Below are positions 1 through 8,517 of a stretch of 33,112 nt of DNA, piece after piece; the first letter of the stretch is position 1; each line of letters starts with the position of its first letter. Position numbers and translations under genes: made by a program. The notes under the pieces were generated by a model, which worked only from the letters and a program-made list of their open reading frames with translations, was not told where the DNA came from and did not search any database. The stretch spans positions 1 to 33,112 of the forward strand of contig JAAWHK010000022.1 in the NCBI GenBank assembly GCA_022795805.1. The letters are read 5' to 3'. Source of the DNA: Hungatella sp. (lineage in GTDB: Bacteria > Bacillota > Clostridia > Lachnospirales > Lachnospiraceae).

Positions 1-147
1 CGCCCGTGTTCTTTCATAGTCCTGCATGTCAATGATTGCATAGCGCCCGCGTCCGTTTTTGGTGAGAAAGACCGGTGCGCCCACAGATACGTCACGGAGT
101 ACATCACTGTAATTCCTCAAATCAGAGATTGGCTTGATATTCGGCAT
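1..147 (-). CDS. Phd/YefM-family antitoxin, 5' part (runs off window)
   Basis: The reverse strand encodes 49 residues from an ATG at 147 to the window edge, without a stop. The protein begins MPNIKPISDLRNYSDVL and continues with GAPVFLTKNGRGRYAIIDM, which is the typical N-terminal fold of Phd/YefM antitoxins: an 'I.PISDLR.Y' start, then the 'P(V/I)FLTKNG(R/Y)' and 'AIIDM.DYE' strands. Such antitoxins bind operator DNA through this N-terminal part and neutralise a RelE/ParE- or Doc-type toxin through the C-terminal part, which lies outside the window. A GGAG ribosome binding site lies just upstream of the ATG and a good promoter further upstream (173-201). A partner toxin would be expected left of position 1. 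The gene is next to a solute-binding protein gene that is broken, which fits arrival of this module by insertion, but that is inference. Confidence 0.85.
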   Translation of the reverse strand, partial: MPNIKPISDLRNYSDVLRDVSVGAPVFLTKNGRGRYAIIDMQDYERTRA

Positions 148-172
148 AATCACATTCTCCTTTCTTACCTTT

Positions 173-201
173 AGTATACCCTTATTTGATGTAGAATTCA
201 A
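173..201 (-). promoter_or_regulatory. Predicted sigma-A-type promoter of the antitoxin gene
   Basis: Read on the reverse strand, TTGAAT (196-201) is followed after exactly 17 bases by TATACT (173-178), about 26 bases before the antitoxin ATG. Spacing and hexamers match the vegetative consensus well. Type II antitoxin promoters are usually repressed by the antitoxin itself; no clear operator palindrome was identified here. Confidence 0.6.
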
Positions 202-223
202 CAGCATATTTTACAACAGTATT

Positions 224-796
224 TTAGTGAGCGCCCCATATAGATTTTGAGAGGCTCCCGGTCCTGGACTGTCCTTCTTCTGGCAAAAAATCCGGGGCTT
301 TCCGGCTTGTCCACTCATAAATCCCTTTGATGTGTTCCCATGTTACATTGTGGCTAGGCATGCCGCCTGCCCGGCCTCCCAGGACTTTGGTTCCCTTCAC
401 CATATCCCACGTAAAATTTTCAATGGGCTGCCTGGCCACCAGGAAATTGCCCGCCCGCTGGGTCAGCTGGGCGAAGTTGACGGCATAGTCCTGGGCTCCC
501 CCGGCGTAGGTGTAGATGCTGGCCTCAGAACCCATAAATCCGATGTCCGCGTCCCCCGACACCAGAGCGGTCATGACCTTGTCGGCTCCGGCGCCGTTTA
601 CCAGGGTCAGGTCGATGCCCTCTTCCTCAAAATACCCCAGCTCTATGGCGGCGTACTGAGGCGCGTAGAAGATGGAGTGAGCCACCTCGTTTAAGGTGAC
701 AGGGGTAAGTTTCTGCAAAGGAGGATGAGACTGGCAGCCGGAGAGAAGGGACAGGGAGAGCGCGGCTGCCAGAACAAATGCACACGTTTTTTTCAT
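224..796 (-). pseudogene. Truncated NMT1/SsuA-type ABC solute-binding lipoprotein
   Basis: This 190-residue product starts MKKTCAFVLAAALSLSLLSGC, a lipoprotein signal with lipobox LLSGC (Cys21). The ATG at 796 is chosen over the one at 811 because it alone has a spaced GGAG site. Residues 34-147 match the first lobe of NMT1/THI5-like and sulfonate/thiamine-precursor binding proteins: the 'SIFYAPQYAAIELGYFEEEGI' type segment, 'G.GADKV..AL.SGDADIGF.G' and 'VKGTKVLGGRAGGMP'. Family members have about 310-340 residues and continue with the second lobe after GGMP. Here, from about base 355 leftwards, the reading frame runs into unrelated sequence (43 residues ending SIWGAH) and stops. No continuation was found in the other frames, so this is a replacement or deletion, not a simple frameshift. 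The missing half of the ligand-binding cleft means it is probably inactive. An SsuB/SsuC-type transporter lacking a binding protein lies at 16277-17825. Confidence 0.75.
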
Positions 797-1209
797 GAAA
801 AACTCCTGCATAGATTTTCTATTAGGTTATGATATTGACAGTTGATGAAAATGGTGCTTGTTCTGGGAGGGAAAATCAGTTGTTAGATGAGAAAAATGGA
901 TGTATATTGGACAGGAAGACCGGGACGGACGCAGGGGGAGCCAGGGAAAACGGCCCTCCGGACAGCGCTGTCTTCGACACGGCAGTGCAGCGGTTCTATC
1001 ATGCAATTTGCGGCATGTTTTTCCTAAAAAGACAAATGTGAGCGTCAGAATGACGAAAATGGTCAAAAACACTTGACTTATGGTAAAAATGTGACTAAAC
1101 TATATTTCAGCGTGTTTATAGGGCAAAGCGACGTGAAAAAGCCCCGTGGGGCCTGGAAGGGAATCGTTTGCACTCACTGCGCAGCATAACAAAAGTAAGG
1201 GTGATTATA
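797..1209. other. Intergenic region between divergent solute-binding protein fragment and peptide transporter operon
   Basis: About 410 bases without a convincing gene. Short open frames on both strands here (for example 829-1041 and 827-1072) show no recognisable family and no good ribosome binding site. The only supportable signal is the predicted peptide-operon promoter near 1073-1101, leaving a leader of roughly 100 bases. Confidence 0.5.
1073..1101 (+). promoter_or_regulatory. Predicted promoter of the peptide ABC transporter operon
   Basis: TTGACT (1073-1078) is followed after 17 bases by TAAACT (1096-1101). The -35 element is near consensus and the -10 element is moderate; an alternative -10, TATATT, lies slightly downstream at a longer spacing. 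It is the best promoter candidate ahead of the five-gene operon. Confidence 0.45.
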
Positions 1210-2157
1210 ATGGGTAAGTATGTAGCAAAAAGGCTTGGAATGGCGCTGGTTACGATTTTTCTCGTTACCTGTCTCACATTTCTGCTGATGAACGCGGTGC
1301 CGGGAAGTCCGTGGCTCAGCGAGAAAGCGCCGTCGGAGGCCACGCTGGCAGCGCTCAATGCCAAGTACGGCATGGATAAGCCGGTACACATTCAGCTTCT
1401 TAAGTACCTTCAGAATCTGCTGAAGGGTGATTTTGGCGTATCTTTAAAGATGCAGAAGAACCGGGCGGTTCTGAGCATCATCGGAGAAATGTTTCCCGTT
1501 TCAGCGAAAGTCGGAGCCATAGCCCTGTGCTGGGCCGTGCTGGTGGGCGTGCCTCTTGGATGTCTGGCGGCATTTAAAAGGGGAAAGCTTACGGACAGCA
1601 TCCTCAGGGTGGTGTGTACCCTGGGAATCTCCATGCCCAGTTTTGTGGTGGCATCCATCCTGCTGGTGACATTTGCGGGAGGCATCGCATCTCTGAAAAT
1701 ATTCCCTACGATTTTCGACGCCACGGCGGGGTGGAGGACGTATGTGCTTCCATGTTTTGCTCTGGGATTTTATCCCATGTGCTACACGGCCAGGCAGACC
1801 AGGTCGGCCATGCTGGATTCCCTGAATCAGGAATTTATCAAGACAGCCAGGGCCAAGGGCCTGAAGAACAGCAAAATTATCTTCAAGCACGCTCTGAGAA
1901 ACGCCCTGATCCCGGTTATCACCTACTTGGGGCCTCAGGTGGCGTTCACCCTGTGCGGCGGCTTTGTGGTGGAGAGCGTATTTTCCATCCCCGGGCTTGG
2001 GCGGTATTTTGTCCAGTCCATCCAGAACAGGGATTACCCGGTGATTATGGGAACCACCGTATTTCTGGCCAGCTTTATTATTCTGATGAATATGGTTGTT
2101 GACATTCTATACAAGATTGCTGACCCGAGGATTAATCTGACGAAGGGAGGGGAGTGA
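1210..2157 (+). CDS. Peptide ABC transporter permease, DppB/OppB family
   Basis: The 315-residue integral membrane protein forms one half of the membrane channel of a dipeptide/oligopeptide importer. The start MGKYVAKRLGMALVTIFLVT at 1210 is preferred over an upstream ATG (1168) because of the AAGGG site just before it and because it gives the standard N-terminus, with the first membrane segment at about residues 9-30. The usual features of the family are present: the 'P.G....SEK.PS.A....L..KYGMD.P...QLLKYL.N...GDFG.S' segment after the first helix, then several hydrophobic helices and the EAA coupling loop (EFIKTARAKGLKNSKIIFKHALRNA). The length is typical. It is followed immediately by the second permease gene with overlapping or near-overlapping translation signals, so the two are surely co-transcribed and translationally coupled. 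Confidence 0.95.
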   Translation: MGKYVAKRLGMALVTIFLVTCLTFLLMNAVPGSPWLSEKAPSEATLAALNAKYGMDKPVHIQLLKYLQNLLKGDFGVSLKMQKNRAVLSIIGEMFPVSAKVGAIALCWAVLVGVPLGCLAAFKRGKLTDSILRVVCTLGISMPSFVVASILLVTFAGGIASLKIFPTIFDATAGWRTYVLPCFALGFYPMCYTARQTRSAMLDSLNQEFIKTARAKGLKNSKIIFKHALRNALIPVITYLGPQVAFTLCGGFVVESVFSIPGLGRYFVQSIQNRDYPVIMGTTVFLASFIILMNMVVDILYKIADPRINLTKGGE

Positions 2158-2159
2158 TC

Positions 2160-3515
2160 ATGGCGGAGGATAAGAAGATGAAGCGGTTTCCTGTGACCCT
2201 GCAGCCGGATGTGGAGGGGATGCTTGACTGGAACGGCTTTGACGCGGATGATTTCGAAAGCGCCTCCCAGGAGGAGAAGGCGGATTTTATCCAGGAGAGG
2301 CAGAGCGTTTCCTACTGGAAAGATGCCTGGAGACGACTCAAGAAGAACACCGTGGCCATGGTGGCTCTGGGAGTGATTATTTTTCTGGTCCTGTTTGCGT
2401 TTGTGGGGCCGTACATCGTGCCCTACGGGTATGAGGAGTTTAACAAGGGGGCGGAGAATCTTCATCCGTTCCACTACGCCCTGGAGGATCAGCAGCGGCT
2501 GGAGGCGGAGATCGCGGCCAGAACCAAGACAGAGACTCTCAGCGTGGACGACATGATCGAGCAGGCCAAGGCGGAAGCGGAGGCCAGGGGTGAGAAGCTC
2601 AGCAGCGTGGATATCGCAAAGATTAGGGCTCAGGCCAAGGTGAACGCCCAGAATTCCGCCGAGGAGGAGGAGAGTGTGAACCCGGATGAGCTTCTGGTGG
2701 AGCTGGGGATCAAGAAAAAGCTTTTCGGTTACTCCAAGGCGGAGCTGGAGAGGAAGGCGGCCGGGGAGAAGGTATTTCCCCACATGTTCGGAACCGATAT
2801 GTACGGCAGGGATATTCTGGTCCGCGTCATGTACGGCGCCAGGGTGTCCATGAGCGTGGGCATCTGCGCGGCTATTCTGGTTCTGTGCATCGGCGCCACT
2901 TACGGGGCCATATCCGGTTACTGCGGCGGCAGGGTGGACGCGGTGATGCAGCGTATTGTTGAGGTTATCTACTCCGTACCGGAGATGCTGGTGGTGCTTC
3001 TTATAGCCACGGCTCTCAAGCCGATTCTGACGGAGTATGTTAATACAGGCACAGGGCCTTTGAAGTCCTTTGTGGCGGTTCTGGGTCCCAACCTGATTTC
3101 CATGTTTATCGCATTCGGCATGCTGTACTGGGTGACCATGAGCCGTATTATCCGCGGCCAGGTGCTGCAGCTGAAGCAGCAGGAGTATGTGACGGCGGCC
3201 AGAGCCCTGGGGGCTTCCGGAGGGCGGATTATCCGCAGGCATCTGATTCCCAACTGTATCGGACAGATCGTGGTGACCACCTGTCTCCAGATCCCGTCGG
3301 CTATTTTCCTGGAGTCTTTCCTGTCCTACCTGGGCGTGGGCGTGTCGGCGCCGCTTCCCAGCCTGGGCTCCATGGCCACGGACGCCCTGAGCGGAATGTA
3401 TACCTACACATACCGGCTGATTATACCGTCCATGGTGCTGAGTGTTATGATTCTGGCGTTTAACCTGTTTGGCGACGGACTTCGGGACGCTTTGGACCCG
3501 AAGCTTAAGAAATAG
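2160..3515 (+). CDS. Peptide ABC transporter permease, DppC/OppC family, with long charged insertion
   Basis: The 451-residue protein is the second membrane subunit of the importer. The ATG at 2160 follows AGGGAGGGG; a GTG at 2154 overlapping the previous stop is an alternative. A cytoplasmic N-terminal region of about 60 residues is followed by the first membrane segment (about 65-87). The hallmark FGTDMYGRD (about 210-218) and YGARVSM follow, then five further helices and the EAA loop (QEYVTAARALGASGGRIIRRHLIPN). In most relatives the stretch between the first helix and the GTD..GRD motif is short, about 25-45 residues. Here it includes about 95 additional, strongly charged, helix-prone residues (roughly 107-203, rich in Ala, Glu, Lys and Gln), placed by topology on the outer face. 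Family members are usually about 280-320 residues, so most of the extra length is this insertion plus the long N-terminus. Confidence 0.93.
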   Translation: MAEDKKMKRFPVTLQPDVEGMLDWNGFDADDFESASQEEKADFIQERQSVSYWKDAWRRLKKNTVAMVALGVIIFLVLFAFVGPYIVPYGYEEFNKGAENLHPFHYALEDQQRLEAEIAARTKTETLSVDDMIEQAKAEAEARGEKLSSVDIAKIRAQAKVNAQNSAEEEESVNPDELLVELGIKKKLFGYSKAELERKAAGEKVFPHMFGTDMYGRDILVRVMYGARVSMSVGICAAILVLCIGATYGAISGYCGGRVDAVMQRIVEVIYSVPEMLVVLLIATALKPILTEYVNTGTGPLKSFVAVLGPNLISMFIAFGMLYWVTMSRIIRGQVLQLKQQEYVTAARALGASGGRIIRRHLIPNCIGQIVVTTCLQIPSAIFLESFLSYLGVGVSAPLPSLGSMATDALSGMYTYTYRLIIPSMVLSVMILAFNLFGDGLRDALDPKLKK

Positions 3516-3531
3516 AGAGGAGGAGACTGTT

Positions 3532-4575
3532 ATGGCAGAAGGAAACGGAAATCAGAAACTGCTGGAAGTGAAGGACCTGCACGTCTCTTTCTTTACACCC
3601 GCAGGCGAGGTGAAAGCCGTAGGCGGTATCTCCTATGATCTCAACTACGGAGAGGTCATGGGCGTGGTGGGAGAGTCCGGTTCGGGAAAGAGCCAGGAGG
3701 CCTACTCCATCATGGGGCTTTTACAGTCCCCGGGCAAGGTGGTAGGCGGTTCCATCACCTTTGAGGGTCAGGACGTGCTGAAATTCTCAAAGGACGAGAT
3801 GACGTCGTTTCGCGGCAGCAAGGTGGCCATGATCTTTCAGAATCCCATGACCTGTTTAAACCCGGTGTACACCATCGGCAACCAGCTGGTGGAGGCGCTC
3901 AGGGCTCACGACAGGGAGATCTCCAGGGAGGACGCCGAAAAGCGCGCCATGGAGATGATGGAGATGGTGGGCATCAACAATGTGGAGAAGCGTATGAAGC
4001 AGTATCCCCACGAGTTTTCGGGAGGTATGAGGCAGCGTGTCATGATCGCCATGGGCCTGATCTGCCATCCTCAGCTGCTTATCGCCGACGAGCCCACCAC
4101 GGCTCTGGACGTAACCATCCAGGCTCAGATCCTGGAACTGATGAAGGCCCTCCAGAAGAAGACCAAGATGGGCATTATTTTCATCACCCACAACCTGGGC
4201 GTGGTGGCGGACATCTGCGACAAGGTGTCGGTCATGTATGCGGGGAAGATCGTGGAGCAGGGGCCGGTGGACGACATCTTCTACAAGGCAGCCCACCCTT
4301 ACACCCTGGGGCTTTTGCGGTCCATGCCCCGTGTGGACGCGGACAGCTACGAGCGGCTGATTCCCATTGAGGGTACGCCGGTGGATATGCTGAACCCGCC
4401 GGAGGGATGTCCCTTTGCCCCCAGATGCGAGCACTGCATGAAGATCTGCCTGAAAAAGATGCCGCCCTACGTGGAGGTGGGGGAGAATCACCGCTCCGCC
4501 TGCTGGCTTCGGGTTCAGGAGTATTTGAATAAAAAATCTGACGGCGGGGAGGATGGCAGAAATGAGCAGCAATGA
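3532..4575 (+). CDS. Peptide ABC transporter ATPase, DppD/OppD family
   Basis: A 347-residue cytoplasmic ATPase that powers the peptide importer together with the next gene. The start MAEGNGNQKLLEVKDLHVSF at 3532 has an AGGAGG site and lies 16 bases after the second permease; the upstream alternative (3469) would overlap that gene and adds no family sequence. It shows Walker A GESGSGKS, the Q-loop FQNPMTCLNP, signature FSGGMRQRVMIAM, Walker B LLIADEPTTALD and the switch histidine in FITHNLGVV. The C-terminal oligopeptide-transporter region has the four-cysteine pattern CPFAPRC..C...C....C, which binds an iron-sulfur cluster in some homologues. The end overlaps the next ATPase gene by 14 bases. 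Confidence 0.95.
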   Translation: MAEGNGNQKLLEVKDLHVSFFTPAGEVKAVGGISYDLNYGEVMGVVGESGSGKSQEAYSIMGLLQSPGKVVGGSITFEGQDVLKFSKDEMTSFRGSKVAMIFQNPMTCLNPVYTIGNQLVEALRAHDREISREDAEKRAMEMMEMVGINNVEKRMKQYPHEFSGGMRQRVMIAMGLICHPQLLIADEPTTALDVTIQAQILELMKALQKKTKMGIIFITHNLGVVADICDKVSVMYAGKIVEQGPVDDIFYKAAHPYTLGLLRSMPRVDADSYERLIPIEGTPVDMLNPPEGCPFAPRCEHCMKICLKKMPPYVEVGENHRSACWLRVQEYLNKKSDGGEDGRNEQQ

Positions 4576-5581
4576 AAATCTCCTTGAGGTAACGAAACTG
4601 AGAAAATATTTTCCGATAAAAGGTGTCAGGGGGCCGGGGGTTCAGGCCGTGCAGGATGTTTCCTTCTCCATTAAGAAGGGGGAGACTTTGGGCTTGGTGG
4701 GTGAGTCCGGCTGCGGCAAGACCACCCTGGGGCGCACGGTGCTGCGGCTTTACGAGCCTACGGGCGGGAAGATCGTCTATGACGGCGACGTGCTCTACGA
4801 CAACCCGCTGGGGGACGACGGAAAGCCCCTGGGCAAAGGGGTTTCGGCCAACATGCTGCCGTACCGCAGAAAGATGCAGATTATCTTTCAGGATCCGTCG
4901 GCTTCCCTGGACCCCAGAATGACGGTTGGGGAGATCATCGGAGAGGCCATTGACATCCACAAGCTGGCGGCCAGCAAAGGCGACAGGGCGGACATGATCA
5001 AGGAACTTCTGGGGAAGGTGGGGCTTAACACGGAGCATGCCAACCGGTATCCCCATGAGTTTTCCGGCGGACAGCAGCAGAGGGTGGGCATTGCCAGGGC
5101 TTTGGCGGTTAAGCCGGAGTTTATCGTGTGTGACGAGCCTATCTCCGCGCTGGACGTGTCCATCCAGTCCCAGGTAGTGAACATGCTGGAGGATATGCAG
5201 CAGGAGATGGGGCTGACCTACCTGTTTATCGCCCACGATCTTTCGGTTGTGCGCCATATTTCCAGCAGGATCGGGGTTATGTACCTGGGCTCCATGGTGG
5301 AGCTGGGGGAGAGCTATGAGCTGAACCGCAATCCCATCCACCCCTACACCAAGACGCTTCTGTCGGCGGTTCCGGTGCCGGATCCTCAGCTTAGCAGGAC
5401 CAGGCAGAGGATTGTGCTGGAGGGAGACATTCCCAGCCCCATGAATCCGCCCGGCGGATGCCGGTTCCACACCAGATGCCCCTATGCCACGGAGAGGTGC
5501 AGCCGGGAGGCGCCTGTGTTTAAGGAGCATGGGCCGGGCCACTGGGCGGCCTGCCATCTGCTGGAAGGCCAGGGAGGCTGA
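4562..5581 (+). CDS. Peptide ABC transporter ATPase, DppF/OppF family
   Basis: The 339-residue second ATPase of the importer. Two in-frame ATGs exist; the one at 4562 ([17 protein letters not shown]) is preferred because GGGGAGG ends directly against the earlier ATG (4553) and is correctly spaced only for the later one. It carries Walker [10 protein letters not shown]-loop [18 protein letters not shown], signature [15 protein letters not shown], Walker [14 protein letters not shown] and H-loop [13 protein letters not shown]. The C-terminal region [14 protein letters not shown] again has the family's cysteine pattern. The start lies inside the end of the preceding ATPase gene, so translation of the two should be coupled and give near-equal amounts, as needed for a heterodimer. 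Confidence 0.95.
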   Translation: MSSNENLLEVTKLRKYFPIKGVRGPGVQAVQDVSFSIKKGETLGLVGESGCGKTTLGRTVLRLYEPTGGKIVYDGDVLYDNPLGDDGKPLGKGVSANMLPYRRKMQIIFQDPSASLDPRMTVGEIIGEAIDIHKLAASKGDRADMIKELLGKVGLNTEHANRYPHEFSGGQQQRVGIARALAVKPEFIVCDEPISALDVSIQSQVVNMLEDMQQEMGLTYLFIAHDLSVVRHISSRIGVMYLGSMVELGESYELNRNPIHPYTKTLLSAVPVPDPQLSRTRQRIVLEGDIPSPMNPPGGCRFHTRCPYATERCSREAPVFKEHGPGHWAACHLLEGQGG

Positions 5582-5589
5582 TAAAGAGG

Positions 5590-5622
5590 GTATCTCCGCC
5601 TGTATCACAGGCGTTTCGATAC
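5590..5622 (+). promoter_or_regulatory. Intercistronic hairpin between ATPase and binding-protein genes
   Basis: The inner stem CGCCTGT (5597-5603) pairs perfectly with ACAGGCG (5607-5613) around the loop ATC, and an outer stem GTATC (5590-5594) pairs with GATAC (5618-5622). There is no following T-tract, so it is not a standard terminator. Such hairpins upstream of binding-protein genes often protect or process the mRNA so that the binding protein is made in excess; this role is inferred. Confidence 0.5.
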
Positions 5623-5644
5623 AAATATAAAGGAGGTATGTATT

Positions 5645-7396
5645 ATGAGAAAGACAAACAAAGTATTGTCTATGGTTCTGGTTTCTGCCATGACGGCGTC
5701 TCTTGCGGCGTGCGGCGGCGGAAATACAACGGAACCCACCACGACAGCAGCAGCAGACACTACCGCGGCGGAGACCACCGCAGCGGAAGCGAAAGAGGAT
5801 GAGGAGACCACCGCGGCGGCCGGTGCTGAGGAGTCCGGTGATTTCAACATTGCCGTGTGTCTGGCTTCCGAGCCCCAGACCATCGACCCGGCGCTTAACA
5901 GCGCGGTTGACGGCGCGATCATGATCAACCATATGTTTGAGGGTTTGATCAAGTGGGTTGACGACGGCGAAGGCAACGCCATGCTGGCTCCCGGCCAGGC
6001 AGAGTCCTGGGAGAAGGTGGTCAACGACGACGGAACCGTTACCTACACCATGAAAATGCGGGACGGCATCAAGTGGTCCGACGGCAAGGAAGTAACGGCA
6101 GGCGATTTCGAGTACAGCTGGAAGCGTCTGGCTACACCGGATACTGCGGCTGACTACTGCTACATGATCGATATGGTTCAGGGGTACGCGGATGTTGCAG
6201 CCGGTACGGCTGACCCGGATACGCTGGCTATCAAGGCCATCGACGACAAGACCCTGGAGATCGTGCTCAGCTATGACTGTCCCTACTTCGAGGAGATCAT
6301 GGCATTCCCGGCTACCTTCCCGGTTCGCCAGGATATGGTAGAGGGCAACGACGAGTGGACCTACGATCCGGCATCCTATGTAGGCAACGGGCCTTACAAG
6401 ATGAAAGAGTGGTCCCACAACGCCTACATTCTGGCTGAGAAGAACACGGAATACTATGACTACGCCAACCTTGGGCCGGAGACCATCCGTTTCACCCTGC
6501 TTGACGATGCCAACGCCATGCTGGCTGCCTACAAGAGCGGCGAGCTGCAGTTCATCGAGGAGGTTCCCACAGACGAGATCGCAAACTATCTGGCTTCCGG
6601 CGAGATGGATATCGCGGACTACATCGGAACTTACTACGTATGCTTCAACACGGAGGACGAGGTTTTCTCTGATCCCAAGATCCGCAAGGCCTTCTCTCTG
6701 GCCATTGACCGTAACTATATTGTAGAGAATGTTACCCAGACCGGTGAGGTTCCGGCTACCGGTTTCGTTCCCTCCGGTGTTTACGACGCAGACGGCTCCA
6801 GCGGAGACGATTTCCGTACCGTCGGCGGCGAGTACTACAGTGTAGCAGAAGCCGATTATGAGAAGAACTGCGAGGAGGCCAAGGCGCTTCTGGCAGAGGC
6901 CGGCTATCCAGGCGGAGAGGGCTTCCCCACCGTTGAGTACATGTACAACACAGACGACAGGCACAAAGCCATCGGAGAGGCTCTGCAGAACATGTGGCAG
7001 ACCGTTCTGGGCGTTAACGTAACCCTGAACAATCAGGACTGGAACGTATTCCTGCAGACACGTAAGGACGGCGACTATCAGATCGCACGTAACGGATGGA
7101 TTGCAGATTACAACGATCCCTGCTCCTTCCTGGATATGTGGTATACCGACGGCGGCAACAATGACGCTCAGTACTCCAACAAGGAATACGACGCATTCAT
7201 CGACGCTGCAAAGGCCACATCCGTTCAGGCAGACCGTATGAAAGCGTTCCATGACGCTGAGGATCTTCTGATGGGCACTGACAGCGTACACGCTCCCATC
7301 TATTTCTACACTCAGAAATATATGATGGAGGAGGGCATCGAGGGTATGTACTATACGCCTCTTGGATACTTCTTCTTCGGTTACACCCACAAGTAA
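5645..7396 (+). CDS. Peptide ABC transporter solute-binding lipoprotein, family 5 (OppA/DppA-like)
   Basis: The 583-residue lipoprotein captures peptides outside the membrane and delivers them to the permeases encoded just upstream. It has a signal peptide with lipobox SLAAC, a low-complexity Thr/Ala/Glu linker (about residues 25-60, TTAAETTAAEAKEDEE-like) that tethers the domain through the wall, and then the family 5 fold. Seen are the opening 'ASEPQTIDPALNSAVDGAIMI', 'HMFEGLIKW', 'W.FSDGK.VTAGDFEYSWKR'-type segment (here IKWSDGKEVTAGDFEYSWKR), 'YVGNGPYKMKEW', 'RKAFSLAIDRNYIVENVTQTG' and the C-terminal 'YQIARNGWIADYNDPCSFLDMW' part. The last places it with OppA-like oligopeptide binders. 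An AAAGGAGG site precedes the ATG. It ends the operon, just before a terminator. Confidence 0.95.
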   Translation: MRKTNKVLSMVLVSAMTASLAACGGGNTTEPTTTAAADTTAAETTAAEAKEDEETTAAAGAEESGDFNIAVCLASEPQTIDPALNSAVDGAIMINHMFEGLIKWVDDGEGNAMLAPGQAESWEKVVNDDGTVTYTMKMRDGIKWSDGKEVTAGDFEYSWKRLATPDTAADYCYMIDMVQGYADVAAGTADPDTLAIKAIDDKTLEIVLSYDCPYFEEIMAFPATFPVRQDMVEGNDEWTYDPASYVGNGPYKMKEWSHNAYILAEKNTEYYDYANLGPETIRFTLLDDANAMLAAYKSGELQFIEEVPTDEIANYLASGEMDIADYIGTYYVCFNTEDEVFSDPKIRKAFSLAIDRNYIVENVTQTGEVPATGFVPSGVYDADGSSGDDFRTVGGEYYSVAEADYEKNCEEAKALLAEAGYPGGEGFPTVEYMYNTDDRHKAIGEALQNMWQTVLGVNVTLNNQDWNVFLQTRKDGDYQIARNGWIADYNDPCSFLDMWYTDGGNNDAQYSNKEYDAFIDAAKATSVQADRMKAFHDAEDLLMGTDSVHAPIYFYTQKYMMEEGIEGMYYTPLGYFFFGYTHK

Positions 7397-7428
7397 GCAC
7401 GGTCCCATGGGCGTACCACAATGTGGCG

Positions 7429-7466
7429 AAAAAACGGTATAGTCATAGTGACTATGCCGTTTTTTT
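7429..7466 (+). terminator. Rho-independent terminator of the peptide transporter operon
   Basis: A 12-pair stem (ACGGTATAGTCA with TGACTATGCCGT, one T-G pair) around the loop TAG, preceded by an A-run and followed by seven Ts. It lies about 30 bases after the binding-protein stop codon. Confidence 0.9.
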
Positions 7467-7556
7467 GTGGTTGGGTATGAGGCCGGATGAAAAAAGGTAC
7501 TTTATAAACCGGGGCTCCTGTGATAAACTTAAGAAAGACTATTGGGGGAGGAATAC

Positions 7557-8384
7557 ATGAAGATGGATTACAAGATTATCGTTCTGGACCTGGACGGCAC
7601 GCTGACTAATCGGGACAAGGTTATAACGCCGCGGACAAGGGAGGCTCTCATGAGAGCCCAGGACATGGGAAAGATCGTGGTGCTGGCGTCGGGGCGGCCC
7701 ACGCCGGGGGTTATGCCTCTGGCAGAGGAGCTGAGGCTTTCGGAGCACGGAGGCTATATTCTGTCCTTTAACGGGGGGATGATCGTCAGCTGCAGTACAG
7801 GCAAAGTGGTGTTCGACTGTCAGCTTCCGCCGGAGGTTAACAGCCAGGTGATTGATCTGGCGCGGGAACACAGGGTGGATATTATGACCTATGAGGGAGA
7901 TCGGATTATTGCCAGCGACGCTTCCTATAAATATATTGCTCTGGAGTCCAGAGTCTGCCATATGGATGTGAAGGAGATCCGGGAGCCGGAGGATATGAAG
8001 GCTTACGTGACGTTTCCGGTGCCTAAGTTTATCCTGACGGACGACGGGGACTATCTGGTCACGGTGGAGCCCAGGGTGAAGGCGGCTCTGGGGAAGAACT
8101 ACAGTGTGTACCGCTCGGATTCCTACTATCTGGAGGTCCTCCCCAGGGGGATTGACAAGGCAAAGTCCCTGGAGCGTTTCCTGGAGGTGACCGGGTACCG
8201 GCGGGAGGAGATGATCGCCTGCGGGGACGGATACAATGACCTGTCCATGATAAAGTATGCGGGCCTGGGCGTGGCTATGGAAAACGGGGTCCTTCCGGTG
8301 CGTCAGGCGGCGGATTACATCACTTTGTCCAACAATGACGACGGTGTGGCCCATGTTGTGGAAAAATTTATGCTTTCTTTATAG
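7557..8384 (+). CDS. Cof-type HAD-superfamily phosphatase (HAD-IIB)
   Basis: The 275-residue cytoplasmic protein has all four HAD motifs: motif I DLDGTL (catalytic Asp pair, residues about 10-12), motif II as ASGRP, motif III Lys in DKAKSL and motif IV GDGYNDLSM. The large alpha/beta cap between motifs II and III defines class IIB (Cof/YbjI/YkrA-like). These enzymes dephosphorylate sugar phosphates, flavin mononucleotide or pyridoxal phosphate with broad specificity; the exact substrate cannot be told from sequence. The ATG at 7557 is chosen because GGGGGAGG lies six bases before it; a TTG within that site (7542) is a less likely start. It stands between the peptide-transporter terminator and the YerC-like gene. 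Confidence 0.92.
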   Translation: MKMDYKIIVLDLDGTLTNRDKVITPRTREALMRAQDMGKIVVLASGRPTPGVMPLAEELRLSEHGGYILSFNGGMIVSCSTGKVVFDCQLPPEVNSQVIDLAREHRVDIMTYEGDRIIASDASYKYIALESRVCHMDVKEIREPEDMKAYVTFPVPKFILTDDGDYLVTVEPRVKAALGKNYSVYRSDSYYLEVLPRGIDKAKSLERFLEVTGYRREEMIACGDGYNDLSMIKYAGLGVAMENGVLPVRQAADYITLSNNDDGVAHVVEKFMLSL

Positions 8385-8393
8385 CAGAAGGTA

Positions 8394-8422
8394 TGGACTT
8401 TATAAATTTACTGTGTTAAAAT
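8394..8422 (+). promoter_or_regulatory. Predicted promoter of the YerC-like regulator gene
   Basis: TGGACT (8394-8399) and TAAAAT (8417-8422) are separated by 17 bases, beginning about ten bases after the HAD gene. It leaves a leader of about 90 bases before the regulator ATG. Confidence 0.5.
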
Positions 8423-8517
8423 ATCCCCTAGGAGACCAGGGGACTGTCCGGCGAAAATCGTCTGATATGAACGGAGAGGGGCAGCCATAGAGAGGGTCTG
8501 AAAAAGGGGAACAAGGA

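Noticed and set aside
827-1072. Short overlapping open frames on both strands upstream of the peptide operon
   Set aside because: No ribosome binding site, no recognisable motif and no conserved start; treated as intergenic.
4232-7408. A 1058-residue open frame on the minus strand
   Set aside because: It runs antisense across the second ATPase and the OppA-like gene, both of which have clear domains and ribosome binding sites. The translation has no recognisable domain; the length comes from the GC-rich codon bias of the real genes.
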